64,000 bases of DNA from Endomychus coccineus (lineage: Eukaryota; Arthropoda; Insecta; Coleoptera; Endomychidae), in contig OY294067.1 of NCBI GenBank assembly GCA_958510875.1, forward strand, positions 232,219,771 to 232,283,770. Direction: 5' to 3'. The translations under genes were made by a program, and so were the position numbers. Shown here in pieces: positions 10,860 to 22,521 of this stretch (its first letter is position 1; every line of letters begins with the position of its first letter). The notes under the pieces are model-generated. The model saw only the letters and a program-made list of their open reading frames with translations. It was not told the origin of the DNA and made no database searches.

Positions 10860-11612
10860 ATGGAGAGACTTGTCAAAATAAGAAAATTGAAAAGAAATTC
10901 AATCCTAAAGATAATACATGAATTAACGGAGTAATTCTTCAAGGATACACCATCATCTATCATTTTTAAAGCTAGGTCAGTTCATTTGGAAGAATTGAAA
11001 GATAATTTACTCGACTATAACAAACAAATCATACACCTACTTCTTGATGCATAGGTAGAGGACCCTGTGTTAGAGGAAGAAATTGAATTAGTTGACGAAT
11101 ATAACTGTAAGATTGCTGAAATAATTGTCCGAGTCAATATGAAATTAAATTCAACTACTACAACGCAACATGATATGATCAATGATGAAGTAGTGTCAAT
11201 AGTGTCAAATCCTGATACTCAAACGAACAGAAGACTTAATGCAATGTATAAAGCCGGATACTCGAGCTTATAAGCTGGTGAATAGTTACCCGGTAACATC
11301 TGATAATTATCCAAAAGTTATTGAAGCATTCAAGAAAAGATTCGGTAATATACTATTGCAAGGTGTGGAACGATTGGATTTTGTTAAAGCTGGTATATCA
11401 GATGATATTGAAACATCAACTAAAAAGTGGAACTTGAAGTATTTTCAAAAATCTGAAGAATGTTTCACAGGTACTGGATTATATTCTGGCAAAGGCATAG
11501 AAAACTGCATCTTTTGGGAAAAGAGTCATCCTAGTTCAGATTGTTCGAAAGCTCAGCAATTAACAATCAAAAATAAACAAGAAGTAGTTAAATCTAAAAG
11601 GTGCTGTTTCTC
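10860..11612 (+). pseudogene. BEL/Pao gag, 5' part
   Basis: The frame opens at an ATG at 10860 and continues in phase through two stops to about 11270, then shifts frame to 11239-11612. The second part contains LVNSYPVTSDNYPKVIEAFK followed by KRFG, the conserved 'Y..A...L..RFG' region of Pao-type Gag. It also has a decayed zinc knuckle (C-x7-H-x4-C, second Cys replaced by Trp). The reading frame breaks at the hAT insertion after 'CCFS' and resumes at 13553 on the far side. Gag would form the nucleocapsid; this copy has stops and a frameshift and is dead. Confidence 0.7.
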
Positions 11613-13552
11613 CAGTGGCGGCTCCTCGAAGGAGGCTAAGGAGGCTCAGCCTCCTCACAAATTTATCTTGTTGATCATTCTTCATTTTATTTCCTGTTTC
11701 TCTAATAATTTTTAAAATTTTACAATTAATTCTCCGTTCTCAGTAGTTATTTTCAATCTGGCAACAGTGCCTTGAGGCTAGACTCTCTATATATCTCAAA
11801 CGCTGAGCATGTGTTGTTCAACACAGTTGCCGTTTTTCCGACCAGTCAATCGCCAAATAAGGTGAAACAGCGAAAACGGCAACACCCTCCGGAGGCTAGC
11901 CTGCCGCCCGCCTTTAAGTTCAGTACAGTCAGTGTGGTACGGAATACGACACATGCGTGCTGCGTCAATGCTTGTTTTGTTTTATGCGGGTATAATCGTT
12001 GAGTGACGCCACGCGAAATAAGGTTAGATTAGAATTCGTCTGTTCGGTAAATTATTAATTGCAAAAATGGACAACTAGTGGAAAGATTTTTAGGGTTCTA
12101 CGATGCTAGTTCGGGAAAAACAGCGGTCAATTTATTCAATTTCTTAATGGAAACATTTCAACGATTCGATTTGGCGAATAAATCAGACTTACGACGGCAT
12201 CTGTAATGGCGGGACATTTAAACGGTCTTCAAACAAACGAACGTAAGTTTTAAACAACATAGTAGGAAACAGAATTCCCTGTAATGTTCGAACTCGATGG
12301 AATTTTACATCACGTGCAATGTTTAGTTTACCATCCATAAAAATAAAGACGAATTAATTGAAACATTTGATTTTATATCAAACAGTGATGACTTTTCCAC
12401 AGATCAGGTTTCATTGAATGCTGCTGTTGGTTTAAAATCTTATTTAGAAAATCAAGAATTTTTGTTTTTTCTTGATACTTTTAAATTAATATTTGATCAA
12501 ACTGATCTTATTTTTCAAATTTTACAACATAAATTCACTAATATAATTTATTCAAGAGATCGTTTAAAACATCTCATTGATGAAATTTCAAGTTTCCGTT
12601 ATACAGAATTTCATTTTAATATTTTATTTGGAAATTATTCAACTGATGAGACTTCTCCCGTGAAAAGGAGGAAAACATATAATTTGGTAGACAAGAAACT
12701 ACATTATAAACAACTTTTTTATGAAATTTTAGATACTATTAAAGGTCAAATATTGAGATTCGATTTTCCGATTTACATGAATTGAAGTTTTTCGATTTGA
12801 CGAATAGAAGATTTTTCGAATCTTTTTCAAAAGAGTTTCTCAATACACTTTCAGATAACTTAGTTCTAAAATATAATTTTTTTGATAAAATAGCGCTGCA
12901 CAATGAATTATGCGTTGTATACTGAGATAAAGATATCTTAGGCCAGTACGACAGTCACGCCGATATGATTAAATATATGATAGATAATGATTTGCAACAA
13001 GTCTTACCTCAGTTTTATAAACTACTTTGTCTGACAGTCACCATTCCTGTCACGTCGGCATCGGTGGAGAGATCATTTTCTACTCTCAAACGAATTAAAA
13101 CATACATGCGAAATACAATGAGCCAAAATCGTTTATACAATGTTAGTTCAATATCTATTGAAAAAGATTTAGTAAAACACTTAAAACATAATGATACATT
13201 TTATGATAATATTATTGATAATTTTTCGTAAATTAAAGACCCTAGAATTTCGTTAATATATAAAAAAGTTGATAAAATTAATAAAAAAAACAAAATATGA
13301 AAAATTCCAAAAAAAAAGAAAAAAAAAAATCCAAAAAAAATAAAAAACAAAAAACGAACGAAAAGAAATTTGTGGGCAAGAGAAACTCTATACCTCCACG
13401 TTGGTTCTTGCTGGGTAACAATTAATTTTGTCACTGAAGTAGCTGGTACGGTCGCTGCGCGAAGGTTAAATTAATTAAATGAATAAAGTATATTTTTACA
13501 AAAACGTTTTATGTCCAGCCTCCTCTCTCAAAAAGTCTTCGAGCCGCCACTG
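11613..13552 (+). mobile_element. hAT transposon (copy A), 8-bp TSD
   Basis: The termini are cagtggcggctc at 11613 and gagccgccactg ending at 13552. They are flanked by perfect 8-bp direct repeats 'tgtttctc' (11605-11612 and 13553-13560), the hallmark of hAT insertion. The interior holds a ZMYM-type hAT transposase remnant on the plus strand. A shorter copy of the same family lies inverted at 32539-34191. The insertion is in gag of a BEL/Pao element. Confidence 0.92.
12067..13231 (+). pseudogene. hAT transposase remnant (ZMYM-related type), copy A
   Basis: Pieces in order: about 12067-12240, with SSGKTAVNLFNFLMETFQRF (the start of the catalytic region) and a broken YDG segment; 12414-12785, 123 residues of the internal helical region; and 12965-13231, with TSASVERSFSTLKRIKTYMR, the hAT C-terminal dimerisation motif. 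Stops and frameshifts between the pieces show that it is inactive. The protein would bind the TIRs and cut and paste the element. Confidence 0.8.
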
Positions 13553-13738
13553 TGTTTCTCATGTGTGAAGAAAGGTCATAAATCATCCCTTTGTAGAACT
13601 CCAAGAAAATGTATAATTTGTTGTCGCAAACATTTTACCATAATGTGTCCAAAGATAGAGTCTGAAATAAAGTATAATTTATCGGAATCCGTTATATCAA
13701 ATCTTAATTGCTCGAAAGAGATTTTCTTACAAGCTTGA
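13553..13738 (+). pseudogene. BEL/Pao gag, 3' part with two CCHC knuckles
   Basis: The frame continues gag after the hAT. It encodes CFSCVKKGHKSSLC and CIICCRKHFTIMC, two consecutive C-x2-C-x4-H-x4-C knuckles, as is usual in BEL/Pao Gag. The first knuckle overlaps the target duplication, so the host frame can be followed across the insertion. The remainder after 13738 is decayed. Confidence 0.75.
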
Positions 13739-14174
13739 TTAGTAAAACTTTTGAATGAAAATAAATATAAAGCTCTCGATCTTGGAATAATTTCAAACTA
13801 AGAGGTTAAAATTAATCATGAATGATTTGGTGGAACTAGAGAAATTAAAAGGCAAAATAGATATCATGTTGGTGTTGAGAATATCATGTGATTTTTTTAT
13901 ACAAAATTGAAGGTTATGGGTCATGAAAAAATATGTGATGATATTCCTAAAATGAAAAAAAGAGTACATGGATGAATGAATTGAAGGAAGAGAAAATCTA
14001 CATAAAAGACTGAGGATACGATACGCCCGAAATTGAATTCTGTATCCGTTCAGATAATTATGGTCATTTGAGTACTTAAAGATGAATCGAATAAAAAAAT
14101 GACTTACAGATATTGATAGAAAGAAGTAAAGAAAAACCCTACGATGAGCCTAAAGCTGGTGGGCTCCGATTAGG

Positions 14175-14345
14175 AAAAAAGACTGGATTGGCCTATGGCA
14201 ATTATTTCGGAATTTATTCCTGGTCGAGATGGAATTAATCGTGTGGCATGGATTGGAACTAGTGATAGTGGTAAGATGCTATGACTTGTCCAACATTTAT
14301 ATAGACTGGCGGTTGATGAACCAGTGCCTGGTTCTGATGAATTAT
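14175..14345 (+). pseudogene. BEL/Pao integrase C-terminal region
   Basis: The plus-strand frame reads WPMAIISEFIPGRDGINRVA, then WIGTSDSGKML, a stop, and LVQHLYRLAVDEPV. 'WP...I.E..PGRDG..RV', followed by 'R.VQ.LY.L', is the conserved region closing BEL/Pao Pol. It lies directly upstream of the polypurine tract, and everything between Gag and this point is deleted. Confidence 0.7.
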
Positions 14346-14453
14346 TGGCAATAGTCAAAGGGAGATAACTTACATCAAAATAAGAAATTGTTAAGGAAAA
14401 GTGAAAACTAAAATTTGAAAATTATTTTGTTTTCACAAAATAAAGCGGGAGTA

Positions 14454-14622
14454 TGTTGTGTAATTTTATGTTTTCGAACATCATTTCTACATTTTAAAAA
14501 CGTTTCATAAGAGAGGTTTGTTCTCACTTGAATAGAAAATGTGAATTGTAAGAAATGTCAAAAAGGTACGTCAAAATCGGTTTTCAACGATTGTCTTAGT
14601 TCAGCCTGATTTACCTTTGTGA
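14454..14622 (+). repeat. 3' LTR of the BEL/Pao element
   Basis: It begins tgttgtgt after the purine-rich 'aaagcgggagta' and is homologous to 10620-10807. It is shorter because it lacks about 18 bp, near the 'gaagaaatataggttgtc' of the 5' copy. The divergence between the LTRs implies an old insertion. Confidence 0.75.
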
Positions 14623-14750
14623 GATCCTTTCAGACGGGTAGTTCAATTGAATATCTCTAAAACAATAACTTTCCTAGAACTATTGGTTGAATTATATTCG
14701 TATTGATTGGTGCTAATAAATTCAGTCTTTTTACTGAGTTTCCAAAATAA

Positions 14751-16489
14751 TCCAGTCATTTTAGAAGTTTTAAGCCCCAATCTGCGGAAAAATTCCTAGT
14801 GAGCTGAATTTTTGTATACACCTTTCTTACGGCATTTTATTGAATATGTGAAAAATCGACAATGATATCATGCCGGCTAAGAAAGTTGAAGGTCAAAAAG
14901 GTCACGAAAACCAGTTTTCCGCGAATATCTCGCGACCTATAGCTCGGAGGTCAATGGAGGTCATAACAAAAATTGTTCATCGAGCCATTATCTATAAAAA
15001 AAGCCCATTGCATTTTTTTGTGAGATCAATCGTTTTTGGAGTAGAACGCTGAAAAAGCGACTAGAATGCATTCACATGCGGTATTGTATACTGTACACCG
15101 TAAACTCAGTTGCTTTTTATTCAAGTTTTCAAGTGTATTAAAAACTTTCATCTGATACTCGGGTGTTTTGTGAAAAGTAAACTTATATTGTAGAGGATTC
15201 GGAAACAAACGACCTCCACTGGCAGATGTTCCGTATTTCATTGTTCCGAGACCCGCCCCTTTATACCTGCTACTGCCTGTCGGACTGTGTTTAGCTCAGT
15301 TGAAGAATATTTCTTGAGGAATACTTTTTGGGAAAAGGAAAAGGAAAAATTAAAGTCATGGAGATGTTCGAAAAAAGACCCGATTTAAACAATTCTGCAG
15401 AAATATTTCTCCAAGAAAATTGCGCTCGAGAAGTCGTTGTCGATGCTGAAATACAGTTTCTACTAGCAATGTACGGTGCTCCAAAATCAGAACATTCGAT
15501 AAATAATTACAGATATTGTAGCTTTGCTAAGTTAACAAGACAAAGCACAGCTGTGAAATTTCCGCTATTGCCACCTACTTCTTCAGCAGCTCAACAGCGT
15601 ATTTTTCGAGTGTATTATCAAATACAAACCTGGCTAGCAAAAGAAATTGATCCAGAATAGTGGCTTGGGAGTTAAAAAATAACATGCTGCAGCCAGTGAC
15701 AACTTTATTAAAACCAGCACTCCAAGATCTACTAAACACATTCTTTTGTAATTGTACAAAAGGTTGTGGCGGAAAATGTGGATGCAAAAAGGTTGGTTTG
15801 AGATGCTCAAAACTTTGTGGACATTGCCGTGGCCAATCCTGCTTAAACGCGGAATCAACTATTGATGAAGATGATGAAGATGTCGACTAAAGTATAGGAA
15901 TAAGTTCACTCGATGTTTTGTCAGCAAATTTTAATGATAGAGAAACTGAGGATATCGACAATGAGTGAATAAAAAAAGAAAATTATGTACATATAAATTA
16001 GTATAAGTTAGTAATAAGCTTTTTCTTTGTATTTTTCATTTTTAAATGAAAAACTCTTCACTTTTAGATAAATAAAACCTTTATTACATATCATGGATTA
16101 TGCCTACTGGGCCAACCATGTAAAAAAACGCGCCTTGCATTCTACCTCGAGGGTGGTGCGGAAACGAGTATAATCATAATGTAGTCGCTTTCTCAGCGCT
16201 CTGCTTAAAAAACGGTTGAGCTTACAGAAAAACGCAACAGGCATTATTTGTAGATAATTGCTCGATGAACAATTTTTGTTATGACCTCAATTGACCTCCG
16301 AGCAATAGGTCGCGAGATATTCGCGGTAAACTGATTTTCGTGCCCTTTTTTGACCTTTAACTTTTTTAGCCCGCACGATATCAATGTCGATTTTTCACAT
16401 ATTCAATAAAATGCCGTAACGAAGGTGTATACAAAAATTCAGCTCACTAGGAATTTTTCCGCAGTAAAAACCTATAATGACTGGACTAA
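14751..16489. mobile_element. Long-TIR element carrying a CXC-type gene fragment
   Basis: The terminus 'ccagtcatt' at 14752 recurs inverted at about 16488. Homology continues inward for about 300 bp on each side (14752-15060 and 16185-16488), with shared stretches such as 'gcggaaaaattcctagtgag' and 'gcgaatatctcgcgacctat'. The interior holds the 3' part of a cysteine-rich gene on the plus strand. The superfamily is not clear to me, and I could not fix a target duplication. Confidence 0.65.
15328..15890 (+). pseudogene. 3' part of a transposon-associated protein with a C-terminal CXC motif
   Basis: The frame at 15328-15657 encodes KGKGKIKVMEMFEKRPDLNN, then a YGAP segment, and a 'PPTS.AA.Q...RVYYQIQTWL' region. 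After a stop (TAG 15658-15660), a second frame to 15887 carries CNCTKGCGGKCGCKK, then CSKLCGHCRGQSC and an acidic tail. Proteins with this order ('GKGK', 'LPPT', 'YYQ...W', Cys-rich C-terminus) are a widespread, mostly uncharacterised transposon-linked family in invertebrates. The N-terminal part is missing. The Cys pattern resembles Tesmin/TSO1 CXC DNA-binding repeats. Its location between ~300-bp TIRs supports a mobile origin. Confidence 0.55.
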
Positions 16490-16859
16490 TAGTTTACGAG
16501 TATAGAATAGACTCTTCATTTATGCCCCTGAAACCATACAAGTGGTAGCACAATCCAAGTCATGTTCTTCTGTGAGGTGCTACACTTTATCATTTTTCGA
16601 GCAAATTCTGCTCAGATGATTTATAGATGGCTGTAATCTTTGCTTATAATAGCTAAACACCAATAACGTAATAACGTATTAGTTTGATTAGATCTTTATT
16701 ATCTAATTGGCTTCTCTTCGCTCTCGTTATGTAAAAGTTTGGGAATCTCTGAGTCGGTCATTACGTTTGAATATTGTTCCAGAAGAGTATATTAGTTGCT
16801 TTTGATGAGGGACATTCTCACTCAAGTCTTTCCAAATCTAAGCAATTTGGTATTTTCAA

Positions 16860-17330
16860 CTTTGACAGACACATTTTTGGCACCCACATTTTTGAGATAG
16901 CATTGATGATTCAAACAAAGAATATTTCAACACATTTACTGATTTTATGAAGCCTTGATAATATGTATCTTCCCAGTAAACTCCATCCCTGATGGCCTCA
17001 CAAGTCACATAAGACCAGAATATTCTTTCATGTGGGTACCTACTGTTTTGATTCGCCAATATGTGTACCCGATCAGTTCGTCTATTCACCGTTTAGGTAC
17101 TTTATATATTTATTTTATTTATCATTCCAACGTAGACATTGATCAATCGTGATGCCTAAATACTTGATTGATTCTGTTTTATTCATATGAGAACAAAATC
17201 AGTTTGTATTTTCTAAGGATGTACGAGTAGAATTGTGGATCATAAGAAGCGTTTTTTTCTGAGGTTGATCTTCTTTTGTTGATGAGAAAGCAATAAAAAT
17301 TGTTTTATCTAGATTAAGGCTCAACAGATT
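16860..17330 (-). pseudogene. LINE reverse transcriptase remnant
   Basis: The minus-strand frames contain LSLNLDKTIFIAFSS, then further down SIKYLGITIDQCLRWNDK. These are the 'N.L.LN..KT..I.F' and 'KYLGI.ID..L.W' segments of the RT palm and thumb of Jockey/CR1-type LINEs. Stops interrupt the frame and the YADD region upstream is not legible. Confidence 0.6.
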
Positions 17331-17334
17331 AGTA

Positions 17335-18390
17335 CTCAGCTAGATGTAAATTTGTATACCAGATTCTGATTATTTTGATACTTCGTTCTTCGTTTTACTC
17401 AGGAATAGTTCCGCCGCGTGATCTACTTAATCAAGTATGTAATGTAGTTGTTAATTAAGGTTCTATATCCATTTATTCATATCCTACCAAGGAGGTTTCA
17501 CATTATTTGCTTTGTATACGCGAGATGCTAAACTTATCAAATTGTTGCTAAAATATTAATTGAGATACTTCATCGTGTTGTTGACAAACATAACTTGATT
17601 AAGGTATAATTATGATATAGATTCCAGCATAATTAATGAAGGTGAACGCTAGTTTCAAATGATGCTGTTTCGATCCATCTAATGAGGTAACATATAATTT
17701 CTCATTTAGACAGTATTATCAACCTATGAGTAAACTTTTTGAGATATTTTGTATCCTTTATTCATATAATATTAAAATTTTATATTTATATTCTCATCCA
17801 ATTTCAACATGGTTCATGAATTGCTTTATAAACAACAATGCTCAACGAAAACGGCAGTAAGCCTTTTCCGTTCCCTGAAAATATAACATTCGAGAGCTTT
17901 GTCATCAATCACGGTTACAAGCGCTCAAAAAATGCTGTCTCGAGCTCTTGATCGCCACAAGAAATTTACCCCATATTTATTATGTTGTCACGAGTTAAAT
18001 TACTCTTGATAATTATTACTTCACCGAAACAGGATTCCTTGGTATTTATTAAATCCCGGAACCCGAGTTATATTTGGATATAAATTCTTTGCAGCATGCT
18101 ATTGATTGTTTTCTATAGTCACTTTACTCCCTCAAACAGTTTTATTTGTTTCTCTGTATTGTGGATTTGCCAAAGCAGGAAATGTTCATCATTAATTGAC
18201 ATAAGAGAATTGTATTGAAGTGAATGTTCTCAGAAATATTTCTACAATAGTATTAATTAACTTTTTGATTTCCAGATATTCAAGATAAGTATATTGTAGA
18301 ACATAATTTAGTTCACATTATCACCATTCTTCCAATCTAAGGCACTTTTAGGTTTCAGCCATTTTCAAAGACGTATGGAAACAAGCTATA
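17335..18390. other. AT-rich stretch, no gene recognised
   Basis: It is possibly the 5' continuation of the minus-strand LINE, but no RT motif is legible. No repeat partner was seen in the window. Confidence 0.35.
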
Positions 18391-18510
18391 TAGTCCGGTC
18401 AAATTAGACGATTATTTTTGCCAACCCAAGAAATTTTGCGGACTCAACCAAATGAGATGCAGTTTTTTGCAAACTGTTCGGGAGGCGAAATAGATCATTT
18501 GAACCATATA

Positions 18511-18514
<4 letters not shown>

Positions 18515-18560
<46 letters not shown>
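18515..18560. repeat. (TA)n microsatellite at PLE 3' junction
   Basis: The dinucleotide tract sits between the left TIR and the 3' end of the left, minus-strand PLE. PLE 3' ends at 8.15 kb also join (TA)n tracts, so the tract may be the insertion target or be generated on insertion. Confidence 0.9.
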
Positions 18561-18562
<2 letters not shown>

Positions 18563-18649
18563 GGAAGGGTAGTCGTTGCTGACTAGTGAGGAATAAAACT
18601 AATAATAGTAGGATTGCGTAGCAAGTAAAAGAGAACTCTTTAAAGGTTG

Positions 18650-18687
18650 TCCTAGCTTTCGGAAATTTTTATTTCCATCTTCAGGGA
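18650..18687 (-). ncRNA. Hammerhead-like motif in 3' region of left PLE copy
   Basis: Minus strand: UCC, CUGAAGA, U, stem II GGAAAU/AUUUCC with loop AAAA, GAAAGCUA, then GGA pairing with UCC. Compared with the 8.2-kb copies, stem I changes from CAC/GUG to UCC/GGA, stem II from GGCAAA/UUUGCC to GGAAAU/AUUUCC, and stem III from ACGU to AGCU. All changes are compensatory or keep self-complementarity. The right palindrome arm lacks this part. Confidence 0.55.
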
Positions 18688-18996
18688 AACTACAATAATT
18701 TACAGTTACAAAGATATAATTGTTATAAAATAACCTATATGACTTACAACTTCGATGAGGTTGATTACAGAGATGTTAACATTCTGATGGAAAACGTTCA
18801 CAGCGATGAAGATGATGAGTAATAAATTATATTTTTGATTCATTTGAATTGAAGATTAGTATACTTTATAAGATTAATATATTCCAATTACGACAGATAT
18901 TACAACAAGCACGCAGTATTAGAGGTGACAACAGAATATTCAACCTAACCATAGAATTGACACGTCACACTGAAAAATGCATCAATAACAATGCAA

Positions 18997-20737
18997 TTAA
19001 TTAAGGAGGATGTCATCATCTATGCTTTGATTGGATATTCTATTATTCCTGTCAACGTTATTATTTGATAAATTTATGTCTAAGGTCAATAAATAAGAGT
19101 AAATTTCACTCAAATGGTTAATGTCTGTTTTTTTATTTATGCAATTCTTTTCTTCAAAAATGTGTGCCATTTCTAAAAAGGATCTTTTATTTGAAAGGGT
19201 CACACTAGCTAAAACCTTTACTGATTCAAAATTCATACAATGGTCAAAATTATTAACATGTTCAGCCAAAGCACATCTTTCAGGATGTAATCTACAATCG
19301 CTTTTATGAGAAGTGATTCTGGCACTTAAGGTTCGTGCGGTTTGTCCAACATACTTCTTATCACAGTTAAGACAAGGAATACTATAAACAACATTCGTTT
19401 GTGACGTTAGAGGAGTTTTATCTTTTAATTTACTATGTAAGGTTTTTATCGTTAAAACTGTTCTATTTGCTATTTTAAAATTTGAGAGATTATGAAAAAT
19501 TCTGGATAATTTAGGAGTGATCTCCTTAATATAAGGTAAAGATGTGAATGTAATATGATCTGGTTCAATATTAACTGCACTGCCATCAATGACATTGTGT
19601 GAAGAGTTCACCACTGTTAACTATTCTGGGACAGACGAAGTATTAAACAAAATATTCTTCACCATACTTGAAGGGTATGCGTTATCTATAAAGAGGTTCA
19701 AAAGGATATTTAAATTTTTATTGTGAAAACTGATGTCAGAAATTCTTAACACTCTATTTTTCATTTGTTTGACTAAATTCACTTTCATAGATTGTTTATG
19801 ATACGACATATAGTTTATGTATCTACCTGAACTGCAAGGTTTTCTGTACCAATCTATTAAAATTCTATTATCACTTGTTCTTATGAATTTTGTATCTAGA
19901 AATGGTACTGACTGTGCACAATCTCCAGTTTCGATGGTGAATTGTATATGAGGGTCAAAACTATTAAGGGTGTCAAGGATTTCATCAATACAATTGTTAG
20001 GTAGAGAAATAATGATGTCATCTACATATTTATATTTTTATAAAATGTGGTTTAAACGATAAAACTGGTAATACTGTGTCCAATATATCATCCATCACAT
20101 AAGCTGCTAAAATTGGTGAAATTGAAGCCCCCATGGGCGTCCCAAACGTTTGTTTATAAAATTTGTTATTAAATGAGAAATATGTGTTATCAAAAAGGAA
20201 GTTTAAAAGAGTTATGAAATGTTCTTCATTGATATCACACTGCAGGCTAATACTGCTCCATTGTTTGTGGATTGCTCTTTGGCAAGCCTTTAAATAAACA
20301 TTACTGAATAAGGAGACCACATCCAAACTGGCCAAAATATGATTAGGTGGTAATATTGTGTTGTTAAATTTCTCAGATACCTCAAACGAATCTTTTATGT
20401 AATATTCATTATCAAAATCGTATGCTTTAGTCAAGATAATTGTTAAGAAGGAGGCAATTGCTGCTGTAGGAGCACCAATTGAAGCAACAATTGGTCTGAC
20501 TGAAAGAACTGGTTTGTGTATATTGGGTAAAGCATAAAATTTCGGAGAAATGCCATTATAACACGTCAATTTCTTTTTTGTAATGTCATTGATTTGTTTT
20601 GTGTCATATAATTTTTTAATAATCGCATTTCCTTTTCTTTGAATCGAAGTAGTTGGATCTTTAGTTAATTCAACGTAAGAAGAATTGTTATTAATAATAT
20701 TCAATGACAGTGTTAGATATTGTTCTTTATCCATCAC
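18997..20737 (-). pseudogene. Penelope-like RT and GIY-YIG gene, left copy
   Basis: Minus strand, N- to C-terminal: RT core from MMDKEQYLTLSL (20737) with PKFYALPNIHKP, SVRPIVASIGAPTAA, LASLDVVSLFSNV and FGTPMGASISP. There is a frameshift just before the YVDD catalytic box (near 20030). The RT C-terminal half continues to a stop after 'SSVPE' (19621). The last frame, 19614-18997, carries the GIY-YIG nuclease (VVYSIPCLNC...KKYVGQTARTLSARITSHK). PLEs use the RT with a C-terminal GIY-YIG endonuclease for target-primed insertion. This copy has a frameshift, a stop and a missing N-terminus. Both defects are shared with the right copy. Confidence 0.9.
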
Positions 20738-20753
20738 TACGGTTGCATTACCT

Positions 20754-22521
20754 TTATCTCAAATTTAATTTTAACATTATCAGATAAAGGTAATGTAACC
20801 GTAGTGATGGATAAAGAACAATATCTAACACTGTCATTGAATATTATTAATAACAATTCTTCTTACGTTGAATTAACTAAAGATCCAACTACTTCGATTC
20901 AAAGAAAAGGAAATGCGATTATAAAAAAATTATATGACACAAAACAAATCAATGACATTACAAAAAAAATATTGACGTGTTATAATGGCATTTCTCCGAA
21001 ATTTTATGCTTTACCCAAAATACACAAACCAGTTCTTTCAGTCAGACCAATTGTCGCTTCAATTGGTGCTCCTACAGCAGCAATTGACTCCTTCTTAACA
21101 ATTATCTTGACTAAAGCATACGATTTTGATAATGAATATTACATAAAAGATTCGTTTGAGGTATCTGAGAAATTTAACAACACAATATTGCCACCTAATC
21201 ATATTTTGGCCAGTTTGGATGTGGTCTCCTTATTCAGTAATGTTTATTTAGAGGCTTGCCAAAGAGCAATCCACAAACAATGGAGCAGTATTAGCCTGCA
21301 GTGTAATATCAATGAAGAACATTTCATAACTCTTTTAAACTTCCTTTTTGATAACACATATTTCTCATTTAATAACAAATTTTATAAACAAACGTTTGGG
21401 ACGCCCATGGGGGCTTCAATTTCACCAATTTTAGCAGCTTATGTGATGGATGATATATTGGACACAGTATTACCAGTTTTATCGTTTAAACCACATTTTA
21501 TAAAAATATAAATATGTAGATGACATCATTATTTCTCTACCTAACAATTGTATTGATGAAATCCTTGACACCCTTAATAGTTTTGACCCTCATATACAAT
21601 TCACCATCGAAACTGAAGATTGTGCACAGTCAGTACCATTTCTAGATACAAAATTCATAAGAACAAGTGATAATAGAATTTTAATAGATTGGTATAGAAA
21701 ACCTTGCAGTTCAGGTAGATACATAAACTATATGTCGTATCATAAACAATCTATGAAAGTGAATTTAGTCAAACAAATGAAAAATAGAGTGTTAAGAATT
21801 TCTGACATCAGTTTTCACAATAAAAATTTAAATATCCTTTTGAACCTCTTTATAGATAACGCATACCCTTCAAGTATGGTGAAGAATATTTTGTTTAATA
21901 CTTCGTCTGTCCCAGAATAGTTAACAGTGGTGAACTCTTCACACAATGTCATTGATGGCAGTGCAGTTAATATTGAACCAGATCATATTACATTCACATC
22001 TTTACCTTATATTAAGGAGATCACTCCTAAATTATCCAGAATTTTTCATAATCTCTCAAATTTTAAAATAGCAAATAGAACAGTTTTAACGATAAAAACC
22101 TTACATAGTAAATTAAAAGATAAAACTCCTCTAACGTCACAAACGAATGTTGTTTATAGTATTCCTTGTCTTAACTGTGATAAGAAGTATGTTGGACAAA
22201 CCGCACGAACCTTAAGTGCCAGAATCACTTCTCATAAAAGCGATTGTAGATTACATCCTGAAAGATGTGCTTTGGCTGTGTATGAATTTTGAATCAGTAA
22301 AGGTTTTAGCTAGTGAGACCCTCTCAAATAAAAGATCCTTTTTAGAAATGGCACACATTTTTGAAGAAAAGAATTGCATAAATAAAAAAACAGACATTAA
22401 CCATTTGAGTGAAATTTACTCTTATTTATTGACCTTAGACATAAATTTATCAAATAATAACGTTGACAGGAATAATAGAATATCCAATCAAAGCATAGAT
22501 GATGACATCCTCCTTAATTAA
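20754..22521 (+). pseudogene. Penelope-like RT and GIY-YIG gene, right copy
   Basis: This is the mirror of the left copy on the plus strand. The RT frame runs to a stop at about 21511 after the same 'KPHFIKI' end. The YVDDIIISLPNN box follows in another frame. The next piece runs to the same stop after 'SSVPE' at 21920, and the GIY-YIG frame starts at 21927. A further ~24-bp deletion near 22279 breaks the nuclease frame after 'CALAV'; the tail resumes at 22287 and ends at 22521. Substitutions relative to the left copy (for example Ala to Asp, Lys to Ile) show some independent divergence. Confidence 0.9.

Larger units (their letters stand above)
10620..14622 (+). mobile_element. BEL/Pao LTR retrotransposon, internally deleted, with nested hAT
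   Basis: Two related LTRs (about 10620-10807 and 14454-14622) flank a gag remnant, a jump to the BEL-type integrase C-terminal region, and a polypurine-like tract (aaagcgggag) just before the 3' LTR. Protease, RT, RNase H and the integrase core are missing. A hAT element at 11613-13552 splits gag. Without the hAT the element is about 2.06 kb. I could not see a convincing target duplication around the LTRs, so the outer limits may be off by a few bases. Confidence 0.75.

Noticed and set aside
14170..14358. Minus-strand frame opposite the BEL integrase tail
   Set aside because: The plus strand carries the recognised WP...PGRDG segment; the minus frame is a shadow.
15575..15858. Two minus-strand frames over the CXC gene
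   Set aside because: They have no motif and overlap the better supported plus-strand Cys-rich frame.
19121..19309. Plus-strand frame of 62 residues opposite the left PLE copy
   Set aside because: It is antisense to the GIY-YIG coding frame and has no motif of its own.
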